A stretch of 36,799 nucleotides of DNA, taken from contig BQIZ01000016.1 of NCBI GenBank assembly GCA_021604365.1, positions 1-36,799 on the forward strand. Reading direction: 5' to 3'. Numbering within the stretch: the stretch's first letter is position 1; each line of letters starts with the position of its first letter. The translations under genes were made by a program, and so were the position numbers. The DNA is from Nitrospirales bacterium. Its GTDB lineage: Bacteria > Nitrospirota > Nitrospiria > Nitrospirales > UBA8639. The notes under the pieces were generated by a model that was not told the DNA's origin, ran no database searches, and saw nothing but the letters and a program-made list of their open reading frames with translations. Below are positions 16,914 through 25,605 of this stretch, one piece after another.

Positions 16914-18863
16914 CTAAAGGCCAGGGTTGTTGGAAGATGTCGTCTGTTTTTGCCTGATTTCTTCGACTTTGGCGATGAGTGTTTCCACTTGATAGGGTTT
17001 TTGAATAAATGCAGCCATGTTCGGGTTGTGAAATCTTTTCATCGCTTCTTCCTCGGAATACCCACTTGATAAAATCACCGGAATCGTTGCGTTAAGTCCT
17101 TGAATGTGTTCGAGGAATTGTTGACCATCCATATTGGGCATGGTGAGATCTAAGAGTACGACCATAATTTCCTGCTGATGTTGCTGGAAGACTTGAATGC
17201 CGATTTGTCCATCCGAGGCGACTAAGGTTTGTAATCCCATTTCTTCAAAGATCATAGAACAGGCCACGCGAACATCCTCTTCGTCATCCACCACCAACAC
17301 CATGGGTTTTTTGGTCGGTGAGGCATGTTGAGTTGGAATTGAGAAGACCGGCCCCTTCTTTGTTGAAGGACTGCGCGTGGTGGCGGGAAACAGTAACGTA
17401 AATTCTGTCCCGACATCTGGTTGACTTCGGACGGCAATGGAGGCGGCATGGGCCTGAGCGAGTCCAAGAAGTGCTGCGAGTCCCAGTCCTCGCCCAGGAA
17501 GTTTGGTCGAAAAGAATGGGTCAAAAATTTTTGGAATCGTGTCGGACGCCATTCCGCACCCGGTGTCCTGAATGGTTAAGGCCACACCCCGGCTATACGG
17601 GAGCTCCCCTATAACATACCAACTCTGAAAATTCTCTGTTGTCGGCTCCCAGTCGAATGTACGGATGCTGATGACCCCATCCTCTTCTCCAAATGATTCT
17701 GATGCGTTAACCACGATATTCATTATAATTTGGCGCAATTGAGCCTGGTCAGCTCGAATCGGTGGAAGGGAGGGGGCGAGATCATATTCGAACGTGGATC
17801 GTTTTGAAAGGGTTGCCCGGAGGAAAGGGGCCATTTCCCCAAGAAGGTTTGAAATATTGATGACTTGAAAATCCAAGCGGGTCTGTCCGGCAAATGCCAA
17901 CATTTGATTGGCCAATTCCCCACCGCGAAGACCGGCTTTTTCAATGAAGTCCAAGTGCTCTCGAGCCGGTGCGTCAGGAGGAAGGGAGCGAAGTGCGAGG
18001 CCGGAGCGGGCCACAATAGTCATTAGGAGATTATTGAAATCATGCGCGATCCCTCCGGCGAGTACCCCCAGGCTTTCCAGCTTTTGTGAGTATTGCCGTT
18101 CGATTTCATGACGGCGTCGCTCGTCCTCGGCTCTTCGCTGTTCTGTTACATCCCTGAGAGTGGCTAAAAAAGCGGGCTCTCCATCCCATTCAATAGGGAC
18201 CACTCGCATTTCTACAGGAGTCGGTCGACCGGGTTCGCTCATGATTTCTATTTCCATGGTCTGGTTTGCAGCGACCGGGAAACCAAATGGGGATCCGGTG
18301 AGGTGTTCGGATGTCTTTTGAAAGAGCTGTTCGGCTGCAGGATTGGAAAAACGGATCAGGCCGTCATGTCCGACGACAAGGATTCCATCGCTGGATGATT
18401 GCAAGATGATGCTGGACTGACGTTCAAGAGAGCGTATGCGAGGTATGGTGATACACTGCTCAATCGCCTGCTCCATATGATGCCAGAGGAATTTTTCCGA
18501 AAGAGTGTTTTTGTTGAAATACTCTTGTGCGCCAAGTTTGATTGCCTGAGCCGCAATTTCTTCGTTACCGTAACCGGTGAGAAAAATGATGGGCCCCTTT
18601 GACTGTGAGTGTGGTCCCCGTACTTTCGCCAAAAATTCTAATCCGGTCATATCCGGCAATTGGTCATCCACAAGCAGACAGTGAGGAGGGGAAATCTTGC
18701 AGGCTTCCCAGGCTTGGGCCCCTGTTTCCATTTCTTGAATGTCGAGGCGAGACGGGGCTGTGCGCCGGATCCACCGAGTATAGGTGGATCGGTCACTTGG
18801 GCTATCTTCCACGATAAAAATTCTGAGAGTAGTGAGTTGAGATTTTTCAATACGGATTGGCAT
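16914..18863 (-). CDS. Hybrid sensor histidine kinase, REC-PAS-HisKA-HATPase-REC
   Basis: About 649-residue cytoplasmic signalling protein with no membrane segments. Order, numbered from ATG 18863: receiver with D66 (HCLLVDDQLPD) and K118; PAS at about 150-235 (SSDGILVVGHDGLIRFSNPA); HisKA with H274 in LAGGIAHDFNNLL; HATPase with N386 (MNIVVNASESFG), DTGCGM at 433 and GRGLGL at 457; C-terminal receiver with D572 (VLLDLTMPNMDG) and K622. All phosphotransfer residues are present. The AHDFNNLL motif belongs to the HPK4-type group often linked to NtrC-like or hybrid relays. The N-terminal receiver suggests input from another kinase. The frame continues upstream to a TTG at 18935; M18863 fits the receiver start better, but no start has a good ribosome site. 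Its output regulator is not nearby. Confidence 0.9.
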   Translation of the reverse strand: MPIRIEKSQLTTLRIFIVEDSPSDRSTYTRWIRRTAPSRLDIQEMETGAQAWEACKISPPHCLLVDDQLPDMTGLEFLAKVRGPHSQSKGPIIFLTGYGNEEIAAQAIKLGAQEYFNKNTLSEKFLWHHMEQAIEQCITIPRIRSLERQSSIILQSSSDGILVVGHDGLIRFSNPAAEQLFQKTSEHLTGSPFGFPVAANQTMEIEIMSEPGRPTPVEMRVVPIEWDGEPAFLATLRDVTEQRRAEDERRRHEIERQYSQKLESLGVLAGGIAHDFNNLLMTIVARSGLALRSLPPDAPAREHLDFIEKAGLRGGELANQMLAFAGQTRLDFQVINISNLLGEMAPFLRATLSKRSTFEYDLAPSLPPIRADQAQLRQIIMNIVVNASESFGEEDGVISIRTFDWEPTTENFQSWYVIGELPYSRGVALTIQDTGCGMASDTIPKIFDPFFSTKLPGRGLGLAALLGLAQAHAASIAVRSQPDVGTEFTLLFPATTRSPSTKKGPVFSIPTQHASPTKKPMVLVVDDEEDVRVACSMIFEEMGLQTLVASDGQIGIQVFQQHQQEIMVVLLDLTMPNMDGQQFLEHIQGLNATIPVILSSGYSEEEAMKRFHNPNMAAFIQKPYQVETLIAKVEEIRQKQTTSSNNPGL

Positions 18864-19044
18864 GTTTGACCGAGATCCCATGAATGGAAGTGGAAAGACT
18901 GTGAATGCGCTGGGATGAAAAAATGTATTCGTCAAGCATTAAAAAGGCCCTGCATCATCCCGGGATTTTCCAGTTTGTGTCTTTTGTCCAGTCTTGGATG
19001 GAGAGGTAATGTAAACCGATACAATTTTAGTTTTATCATGGCTT

Positions 19045-19260
19045 TTATTGGCAATCGGTTTCAATAGGTTTCACAATATAACTGTTGACCTCTTCCTGAT
19101 TCCAGGCTTTAGTGTCAAATTCGTTCGGTGAGGTGGGCTGTGCCGTGACCGGAATCATTTTGTGTTCCAGGTCGGACTGAACTTTTCGAACCACTTCCCG
19201 TTTGTCGATATCTGGGGTGTTCAGATCGAGAAGAGTCATCTCTGGTGGAGGATGTGCGGA
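19045..19260 (-). pseudogene. Receiver-domain fossil (Rcp1-like response regulator)
   Basis: The minus strand reads PPPEMTLLDLNTPDIDKREV, then VRKVQSDLEHKMIPV and later NSYIVKPIE. This is the central and C-terminal part of a single-domain receiver: the phosphoacceptor Asp in LLDLN, the P-D-x-D segment, the DLEHKMIPV strand and the conserved Lys in VKP. An in-frame TAA at 19261-19263 cuts off the N-terminal third, the usual Gly in PDxDG is Lys, and the expected last helix is missing. A possible piece of the missing part (ENGDVSLSWLFNK) lies just upstream in another frame near 19270-19324. The fossil sits upstream of the intact hybrid kinase on the same strand. Confidence 0.68.
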
Positions 19261-19309
19261 TTAATTCTAACGTGAATTTGTTGAACAACCAGGACAAAGA
19301 CACATCGCC

Positions 19310-19501
19310 ATTTTCGCAATGCATTATGGGGTTCCCGAGTCCTGATTTCTGAAAGCTGCGATAGTGGCCTTCAGAGTGGTCCGGGCTGGCTTTACCCGAA
19401 ATATGGATTGTCTCTGAGCAAAAAGGGGAGGCATTCGTGGTCAGATTAGCTAGAGCCTCTCGAATTCTTACGACGGCACAGGATGGCATTAAAATCCACA
19501 T
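19310..19501 (-). pseudogene. Possible histidine-kinase ATPase-domain fragment
   Basis: A minus-strand frame contains REALANLTTNASPF followed by IHISGK. This resembles the N-box of a histidine kinase (REAL.NL..NA..F) and the following strand. Nothing else of a kinase is preserved, and the reading frame does not continue properly. It lies directly upstream of the receiver fossil, which is the usual order of a kinase and its regulator. Tentative; a chance match is possible. Confidence 0.3.
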
Positions 19502-19854
19502 GGATGATGGCGAATATCCGCACGGCCAACACCTAAATAATACCTTAGCGATTCGGTCAGTTTTCTCACTCGTGGAATCTAATATATTGTGGTATGGGAC
19601 GGCCCCTTACTTTCTTCGGGCAGAAGGAGATCGTGATCTTCGATGAGAAACCTAATTGGATTTTACAAAAAATCCGGAAAAATTGGTGAGGGAGAATTAG
19701 GAAGAGAAATGACAAGGACCAAACTTTACAGCCAACACACAATGGGAGTGTTCGGGGTGGAGAGTGAGGGTGAAATTTCAGAGGAAGGATGGCAGAAGTT
19801 TCATCTCCAAGATGGTTGAAGGAAAAGAAGGTGTGACCCAATTGCCCTCTTAGT
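19502..19854. other. Gap between signalling fossils and IS30 remnant
   Basis: About 350 bases without a supported gene. The short frames on both strands show no family motif. It is probably decayed DNA flanking the insertion element. Confidence 0.4.
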
Positions 19855-19876
19855 TTCTAACTCCAAGTGCAACACC
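19855..19876 (+). repeat. Left terminal inverted repeat of IS30 remnant
   Basis: Pairs with 20600-20621 with several mismatches; the best-matched core is CTCCAAG.GC. It lies about 70 bases before the first legible transposase codons, the expected layout. Confidence 0.55.
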
Positions 19877-19944
19877 TTCTGCTCTCATCGGCCAAGGTGT
19901 TGCCCTGGACAAGCAATCGAATACGCACTTGATTTTTGAAGCAC

Positions 19945-20620
19945 GTGAGACATTGAGTTTGGTGGGGCTCGCCCAAGGCCATTCGTGACGAACCCTGGCT
20001 GCCGTCTTAGAACGCTCACCCGGTACGGTGAGCCGGAGAGTATGTTCGCAACAGGACTCAGCGGGGTTCCTATCGGGGCCAAATCCCCAAGAGGCCTCTG
20101 ATTGCTGAGTGCCCGGCAGCGGTCGCCGCTCGTATCGGTCCTGGTCACTGGGAGGGCGACCGGACCAAGGGAATCCGTAATGACTCGGTTGTCGGAAGCC
20201 TGATGGAGCGGACGTCGCGCCTTGTGATCTTGGCTCACCTGGAGGAGCCGGATGCCCGAAGTGCGTGCAATGGATTACCAAGAAACCCCGACATGTTCCG
20301 GCGGCCTTATGAAAAAACCTGACCTATGATCGGAGGGTAAAGAGATGGTTGAGCAGGAGCGCCGGGCTCAACGGTGGGGGATCCGGATCTTCTTTACCTA
20401 TCCGCATAGCTCAGGGCCACGCGGGACCAATGAAAATACCCATGGTCTGCGGCGGCAGTATTGGCCCAAGTGCACGAATTTTTTCATCTGCACGCAGCGC
20501 GAACTCAATCCCATCGCGCAGCGTTTGAACACAAGTCGCAGAAAATGTCTGATTTGGGCAATGCTCCAGGAAGTATTCACGCAACTGCGGTATCAGTCAC
20601 CCGTGGCCCTTGGAGCTTGA
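19945..20620 (+). pseudogene. IS30-family transposase, inactivated by stops, frameshifts and a deletion
   Basis: Three pieces of one transposase are legible. First, the DNA-binding HTH part RETLSLVGLAQGHS, stop, RTLAAVLERSPGTVSRRV. Second, the start of the DDE core, GPGHWEGDRTKGIRNDSVVG then LMERTSRLVILAHLEEPDA, with the first catalytic Asp in HWEGD. Third, the end of the core, SSGPRGTNENTHGLRRQYWP, then QRELNPIAQRLNTSRRKCL, with the catalytic Glu in GTNENT. The second Asp would fall in the TYDR block near 20320-20340, which survives only in another frame. Sequence between the HTH and the DDE core is largely missing. At least one stop and two frame changes occur, so no transposase can be made. 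Confidence 0.82.
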
Positions 20621-20621
20621 A
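20600..20621 (-). repeat. Right terminal inverted repeat of IS30 remnant
   Basis: Overlaps the last codons of the transposase (SPVALGA), an arrangement seen in IS30 relatives. Matches the left end imperfectly, showing age. Confidence 0.55.
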
Positions 20622-20632
20622 GTCGCCCCTTA

Positions 20633-22312
20633 TTACATATGCACCATGTGCTGGGCGCTTTCATTGGCGGGGAGTGGCGGTGCGATCCAAAATCCTTGCA
20701 TTGCATCGCATCCATGTTCTTCCAGGAAATCCGCTTGTTCTTGCCTTTCTACTCCTTCGGCGATGACTTGTAGTCCTAGGGTTTTGGCCAAGGAAATGAC
20801 GGCCATAACGATAGCGGCATCGTTGGTACTGTAAGGGAGATTTTGAATTAGGCTTTGATCGAGTTTGATGCCGTCCACGGGAAATGACTTCAGGTATCGA
20901 AGAGAAGCATAGCCCGCTCCAAAATCATCAATGTACAGATGGACGCCCATCGCTCTGATTTCGCGGAGGGTCTGGATGGTTTCTTCCGTTTCATGAATCA
21001 GAAATGTCTCGGTCAGTTCCAGTTTGAGATTTTCCGGATCCAGATGCGAATGCTTGAGGATGTCTTGTATGAGTTCAGGGAGATGCCCCTGATGGATTTG
21101 CCGGGCTGAGAGGTTTACGGCGACATGAGGAGCAGGAAATCCCTGCTTTTCCCAATATTTGGCTTGTTTGCTGGCTGAACGTAAAACCCATTCCCCTATA
21201 GGAATGATCATGCCATTTTCTTCGGCTTGGGGAATGAAGTGATTCGGACCAATGAGCCCTTGGTAAGGGTGATGCCAACGCAGCAAAGCTTCCATGCCAA
21301 TGACTTGCTTGGTACAAATATTCATTTGTGGTTGGTAATGGAGGAGAAATTCTTCTTTTGCCAACGCTCGACTGAGCTCCATTTCCAGTGTGGAGCCATC
21401 AAGGCCAGCTGTTTTCATGCCGGCGGTGTAAAACTGATAGGTATTGCCGCCTTGCGCTTTGGCTCGATACATCGCGGCATCGGCATGGGATAAAAGTTCC
21501 TGTGGGTTGGCGCTATCCCAGGGATAGATGGTGATCCCGAGGCTTCCGGTCACACGCAGTTGGTGCTGCTTGATAATCACGGGCTGGGCCAGGAGGTGAA
21601 GAATGCGATGTGCAACAGCGGCCACGTCCTCAATCGACACGATTTGTTCCAAAAGGACTGCAAATTCATCTCCTCCCAATCGGACACCCGTGTCAATTTC
21701 TCTAATACATTTTTTGATTCGTTCGGCCACAGTTTTGAGTAACGAATCCCCGTATTCATGGCCGAGGGTGTCGTTAATATCTTTGAAATGGTCCAGGTCC
21801 AAAAACATTAGAGCGATTGCCGTGTCGTTCCGATGGCAGCGGGCCACGGCACAATTTAATCGTTCATAAAAAAGGCCTCTGTTTGCAAGTCCTGTCAGGT
21901 GGTCGTAATGAGCCAATTGGGTAATGCGTTGTGTGGCCTTCTGGCGTTCCATGGCGTACCGAATGGCCCGGCACAGAGTCGAGCTGCTGGTCTGGCCCTT
22001 GATTAAATAGTCCTGGGCTCCACTTTTTACGGCTTGAATCGCCTGGGCTTCTTCCTCAACTCCGCTCAAAATCAGAATCGGAATATCGGGGCAAAACTGC
22101 ATGAATTGCAGAATGGATTCAAATGATTTCCCGTCTGGGAGATGCGAGTCCAGAATAATGGCTTGGAATTTGTTTTGTTGAATGAGGTCGAGAGCATCAC
22201 TGAGAGAAAGGCTATTCTCCAAAGTAAATTGGTTTTGGAGGCCTTCTTTCAGCATGTTTTTAATAACCAAAGCTTCTTTAAGATCATCTTCAACCAACAA
22301 AAGTGAAATCAT
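20633..22312 (-). CDS. Response regulator with GGDEF and EAL domains (c-di-GMP turnover)
   Basis: 559 residues: a receiver (1-120; D55 in AIILDSHLPD, K105), then a GGDEF diguanylate cyclase (about 130-300; intact GGDEF at 213-217 in RLGGDEF), then an EAL phosphodiesterase (about 305-555; EAL at 341-343, DDFGAGYASLRYLKSFPVDG near 462-481, AEGVE at 518). An RxxD inhibitory site (204-207) sits five residues before GGDEF. By motifs both enzyme activities could be real, with phosphorylation of the receiver choosing between them. There are no membrane segments. ATG 22312 has only a distant AGGA. No partner kinase is adjacent; the hybrid kinase at 16.9-18.9 kb is the nearest candidate (inference). 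The IS30 remnant ends just beyond its stop and appears to have left the reading frame intact. Confidence 0.93.
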   Translation of the reverse strand: MISLLLVEDDLKEALVIKNMLKEGLQNQFTLENSLSLSDALDLIQQNKFQAIILDSHLPDGKSFESILQFMQFCPDIPILILSGVEEEAQAIQAVKSGAQDYLIKGQTSSSTLCRAIRYAMERQKATQRITQLAHYDHLTGLANRGLFYERLNCAVARCHRNDTAIALMFLDLDHFKDINDTLGHEYGDSLLKTVAERIKKCIREIDTGVRLGGDEFAVLLEQIVSIEDVAAVAHRILHLLAQPVIIKQHQLRVTGSLGITIYPWDSANPQELLSHADAAMYRAKAQGGNTYQFYTAGMKTAGLDGSTLEMELSRALAKEEFLLHYQPQMNICTKQVIGMEALLRWHHPYQGLIGPNHFIPQAEENGMIIPIGEWVLRSASKQAKYWEKQGFPAPHVAVNLSARQIHQGHLPELIQDILKHSHLDPENLKLELTETFLIHETEETIQTLREIRAMGVHLYIDDFGAGYASLRYLKSFPVDGIKLDQSLIQNLPYSTNDAAIVMAVISLAKTLGLQVIAEGVERQEQADFLEEHGCDAMQGFWIAPPLPANESAQHMVHM

Positions 22313-22918
22313 GGTTGCTGTTTTCTTCCTGTTTAAGCTCGTTCCTAAGTCCAGGAACTTTTTAGGTTCGAGAAGGCGGTCATAGGTTATCTTGTCGGAT
22401 GTAGCAGTGTTTTCTTAATAGTTTTTGTAGATTTTGTCTCTTTGAGGAGAAGATCACAAAATATATTACATGATTTTAATGCTGAAATTTTAAATGAAAA
22501 CAAGTAGTTAATCGTTTTGCGAGGTTAGATGAAGCCGATGGAATTTTCAGTGAAATGATACGTGCTTTGTTGTAGGTGACTTTGTTTGATCATTAGGAAA
22601 TTTAGCTTTACTTTTCATGGAAAATTTTTATATAGTGTTATCAAATTGCGCATTGTATTTTTACCTTCGCTTTTCTAAAACAATAGGTCTTTTTCCTGGT
22701 TTCGCCCAAAACTCGGTATGACGTACTTAAGACAGATTGGAGGGCGATTTATCTTTAAATTTGTATGACAGATTGCTCACATCTCTGGATGTAATGTTCT
22801 TTTTTAGGAAGAACGGTGAGGAAGGACTGATTGGTTTCTTGTGCTGCGAGGGCCCGTTGGCTCAATACGAAAAGTGGTATGATTGGGTTGAGCTATTAAT
22901 TTTTAAGGAGCTATGTTA
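22313..22918. other. AT-rich divergent region upstream of rpoD
   Basis: About 600 bases, visibly richer in A+T than the flanking genes, between divergent REC-GGDEF-EAL and rpoD genes. No supported ORF; a 60-residue frame at 22737-22919 has no family motif. It is where all gene orientation switches to plus for the rest of the window. A TATGAT at 22878-22883, with TTGGCT 15 bases upstream, is a second weak promoter candidate close to rpoD. Confidence 0.5.
22607..22636 (+). promoter_or_regulatory. Candidate sigma-70 promoter upstream of rpoD
   Basis: TTTACT at 22607-22612, then 16 bases, then TATATA at 22629-22634 (or TATAGT with an 18-base spacer) in the most AT-rich part of the gap. It would give a leader of about 275 bases. 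Based on consensus only. Confidence 0.3.
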
Positions 22919-24742
22919 ATGGGGAAGACAGCGTCATTGCCGGAGGTGATTCAGCGTTTAATTGAGATTGGTAAGCCCAAAGGGCACGTGACCATAAAAG
23001 ACTTGACGAGTATTCTTCCTGCCGACCAGATCACTTCTGATCAATTACATACCATTTTAAGCGAGTTGCACGAAGTCAATCTCCAAGTAATCGATCCTTC
23101 AAAGCGGACGGCCTTGCAGTTGGCGGCGCTAAAAAAGAACGCGGGGCAAGAGGAATCAGATGATTCAGAGGAGGAAACGGATTCTTCCCTGGATATTGAT
23201 TTGACGCCAGGTGAACCTACCCGCATCGATGATCCGGTCCGGTTGTATCTAAAGGAAATGGGACGGGTACCTTTGCTCACCCGTGAAGGCGAAATTGAGC
23301 TGGCAAAGCACATTGAGGAAGGCAAACGTGAGTTGGCATGTGCTGTCTATGGCATGCCGTTGAATATCAATTACCTAGAATCTCTCCACGACCAATTGAA
23401 GCTGGAGGAGATTCGTGTTCGAGATATCGTGCTTCTGCAGGAAACCTTAGATGAAGAAGAAGTTGAAGAGGAGGCCATTGCCAGCGAACAGGAGGATGAA
23501 GAGCTCCGATTACGAACGTTAGAGAGTCTGGCAACGGTTCGAAAGCTTGGGCGTGGGTTGCTTTCACTTTACACTCAAAATCGAGATGGGCAAACGACTA
23601 AAAATTCGAAGGCGCAACTTGAGAAGCGCCGGATTGGTCTGGCTGACCAATTTGTGGATCAAATCGAGGCACTTAATCTGCACCAGCGTGTTAAAGACCA
23701 AATGTTAAGGCGTGTCAAAGATGTTGGGCAGGAAATTCGGTCAGTTGAAATGATGACTGCTCGTCATACGAAAAGGCTTGGGTTTGCAGGGTTGGATGGT
23801 ATGCAGGTGATTGGGAAAAAACCACGCGCGACCACAAAAGGGAGTTCCCATAGGCGAAAACAGCAATTAACTCCGGAAGAAATAGAAAAGTTAAAACAAG
23901 AAGTGGAGGCAGGGAAAGGCACCCTCTTACGCATCCAAGACGAAGTACTGGGTATGCCGATGGAAGAATTTACGGCTGCCCTGACTATTTTGGAGACCGC
24001 TGAGGAAAAGGTGAAACGAGGGAAGGCCCAATTGATCGAGGCCAATTTGCGATTGGTCGTCAGTATTGCAAGAAAATATACGAACCGAGGATTGCAGTTT
24101 ATCGATTTGATCCAAGAAGGCAATATTGGATTAATGCGTGCTGTTGATAAGTTTGAGTATCAGCGTGGCTATAAATTTAGCACCTATGCAACGTGGTGGA
24201 TTCGACAGGGTGTGACGCGTGCCATAGCCGATCAGGCTCGTACCATTCGTATTCCGGTGCATATGATTGAGGCCAATACAAAATTAGCCCGGACGGCAAG
24301 GCAGTTGGTTCAACAATTAGGACGTGAGCCTACCCCAGAGGAAATTGCCGAACGGATGGGCCTAACTCCTGAAAAGGTCCGCATGATGTTGGATATTTCC
24401 AAGGGGACTATTTCCCTTGAAACGCCAATCGGCGAAAAAGAGGATAGCCAATTAGGGGACCTGATTGAAGATAAAAATGCAGTTTCTCCTATGGATGCTG
24501 CAAATCGTTATGATCTGCAACGTCAGATTGCTAATGCCTTGGGGGTGTTGACTCCTCGTGAAGAAACTGTGATTCGTAAGCGGTTTGGGATCGGTGATAG
24601 TACCGATCATACCCTGGAGGAAATTGGTCAGGATTTTGACGTGACTCGTGAGCGCATCCGTCAGATTGAGGCCAAAGCCTTAAAGAAACTTCGTCACCCA
24701 AGTTGCAGCCATAAACTTCGGAGTTTGGTGGACCATCTCTAA
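22919..24742 (+). CDS. rpoD: Primary RNA polymerase sigma factor (RpoD/SigA)
   Basis: 607-residue housekeeping sigma-70. Region 1.1 at about 5-75 ([20 protein letters not shown]), an acidic linker ([13 protein letters not shown]), region 1.2 at about 103-138 ([20 protein letters not shown]), then a long non-conserved segment. Region 2 is at about 372-448 ([20 protein letters not shown], and [20 protein letters not shown]), region 3 at about 450-525, and region 4 at about 543-595 ([20 protein letters not shown]). ATG 22919 has AAGGAG eight bases upstream; ATG 22913 would have only two, so the shorter protein is preferred. No dnaG or rpsU precedes it, unlike the classical macromolecular-synthesis operon. 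A strong terminator follows. Confidence 0.96.
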   Translation: MGKTASLPEVIQRLIEIGKPKGHVTIKDLTSILPADQITSDQLHTILSELHEVNLQVIDPSKRTALQLAALKKNAGQEESDDSEEETDSSLDIDLTPGEPTRIDDPVRLYLKEMGRVPLLTREGEIELAKHIEEGKRELACAVYGMPLNINYLESLHDQLKLEEIRVRDIVLLQETLDEEEVEEEAIASEQEDEELRLRTLESLATVRKLGRGLLSLYTQNRDGQTTKNSKAQLEKRRIGLADQFVDQIEALNLHQRVKDQMLRRVKDVGQEIRSVEMMTARHTKRLGFAGLDGMQVIGKKPRATTKGSSHRRKQQLTPEEIEKLKQEVEAGKGTLLRIQDEVLGMPMEEFTAALTILETAEEKVKRGKAQLIEANLRLVVSIARKYTNRGLQFIDLIQEGNIGLMRAVDKFEYQRGYKFSTYATWWIRQGVTRAIADQARTIRIPVHMIEANTKLARTARQLVQQLGREPTPEEIAERMGLTPEKVRMMLDISKGTISLETPIGEKEDSQLGDLIEDKNAVSPMDAANRYDLQRQIANALGVLTPREETVIRKRFGIGDSTDHTLEEIGQDFDVTRERIRQIEAKALKKLRHPSCSHKLRSLVDHL

Positions 24743-24768
24743 TCTGAGTCTATAAATGAATCGGTAAG

Positions 24769-24806
24769 GCCCCGTCATGTCATGGACATGATGGGGCTTT
24801 TTTTTT
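24769..24806 (+). terminator. Rho-independent terminator of rpoD
   Basis: 13-bp stem (24769-24781 with 24785-24797, one G-U pair), 3-base loop, then nine Ts at 24798-24806. It starts 27 bases after the rpoD stop codon. Confidence 0.92.
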
Positions 24807-24930
24807 GCCATATCCCTAGGGAATTATGGTATGGATACTTGTGATTTTCTCTTTTCATGAATTCTTATTATTCATTCATTTGACGTTCCCCTTCTCCGTT
24901 CCGGTATGTAGATGGTAAGATTTTTTTAAG

Positions 24931-25605
24931 ATGCGGATTTTAGTGGTGGAAGATGAACCTAAGGTGGCTTCCTTTATTCGGCGAGCGCTGGAGGAAGAAA
25001 GTTATGCTGTCGATGTATGCGCGGATGGGCCGGGAGGATTGGATTGGGCTCAAGCCGTAAATTATGACTTGATTGTCTTGGATTTAATGTTGCCAGGATT
25101 GCCAGGTCTAGAAGTGCTTAAGCGTGCTCGTGCCGCAGGTGTCAAAGCTCCCGTACTTATTTTAACAGCACGTTCAGAAGTGGACCAACGGGTCAAGGGG
25201 CTGGATGCTGGGGCTGACGATTATTTAACGAAACCCTTTGCGATTGAAGAATTGCTCGCCAGAGCTCGAGCGCTCCTTCGTCGAGCAGGAGGGGCTCCAA
25301 CCGGAATTCTTCAAGTAGACGATGTGATACTAAATCCTGTGACTCGAGAGGTGACTCGTGCTGGCCAACGTCTTGAGTTTACGACTAAAGAATATGCGCT
25401 CTTGGAGTATTTAATGCGAAATGCGGGACGGGTGTTAACGCGGTCCATGATTACGGAACATGTGTGGGATCTGGATTTTGATACATTTACAAATGTTATT
25501 GATGTGTATATCAGCTACTTACGAAACAAAATCGATAAAGGACGGGAACGAAGTTTGATTCAAACGGTCAGGGGAAGCGGATATATGATGAGGTCGGACG
25601 GGTGA
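24931..25605 (+). CDS. OmpR/PhoB-family response regulator (CusR/CopR-like)
   Basis: 224-residue DNA-binding regulator. The receiver has the acidic pair in VVEDEP (residues 7-8), phosphoacceptor D51 (LIVLDLMLPG), T79 and K101 (YLTKPF). The C-terminal winged helix shows EYALLEYLMRNAGRVLTRSM, then VIDVYISYLRNKIDKG and the final VRGSGYMMR. The domain order and the LPG linker resemble the copper/heavy-metal regulators CusR and CopR. Metal sensing is inferred only: no metal transporter is adjacent. Its stop overlaps the kinase start by 4 bases (GTGA), so the two are translationally coupled. A TTGACG at 24880 and TATGTA at 24905, with a 19-base spacer, could be the promoter, but the spacing is long. 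It sits between two sigma-70 genes. Confidence 0.94.
   Translation: MRILVVEDEPKVASFIRRALEEESYAVDVCADGPGGLDWAQAVNYDLIVLDLMLPGLPGLEVLKRARAAGVKAPVLILTARSEVDQRVKGLDAGADDYLTKPFAIEELLARARALLRRAGGAPTGILQVDDVILNPVTREVTRAGQRLEFTTKEYALLEYLMRNAGRVLTRSMITEHVWDLDFDTFTNVIDVYISYLRNKIDKGRERSLIQTVRGSGYMMRSDG

Larger units (their letters stand above)
19855..20621 (+). mobile_element. Degenerate IS30-family insertion sequence
   Basis: About 770 bases, shorter than the usual 1.0-1.2 kb of IS30 elements. The ends carry imperfect inverted repeats: the left end at 19855-19876 reads inward AACTCCAAGTGCAACACC, and the reverse complement of 20600-20617 reads AGCTCCAAGGGCCACGGG (12 of 18 match). Inside is a broken transposase in the plus direction. 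The element ends 12 bases before the stop codon of the REC-GGDEF-EAL gene on the opposite strand. I did not find a convincing target duplication. Confidence 0.78.

Noticed and set aside
22737-22919. 60-codon frame overlapping the rpoD start
   Set aside because: Lies in AT-rich leader DNA, has no ribosome site of its own and no motif.
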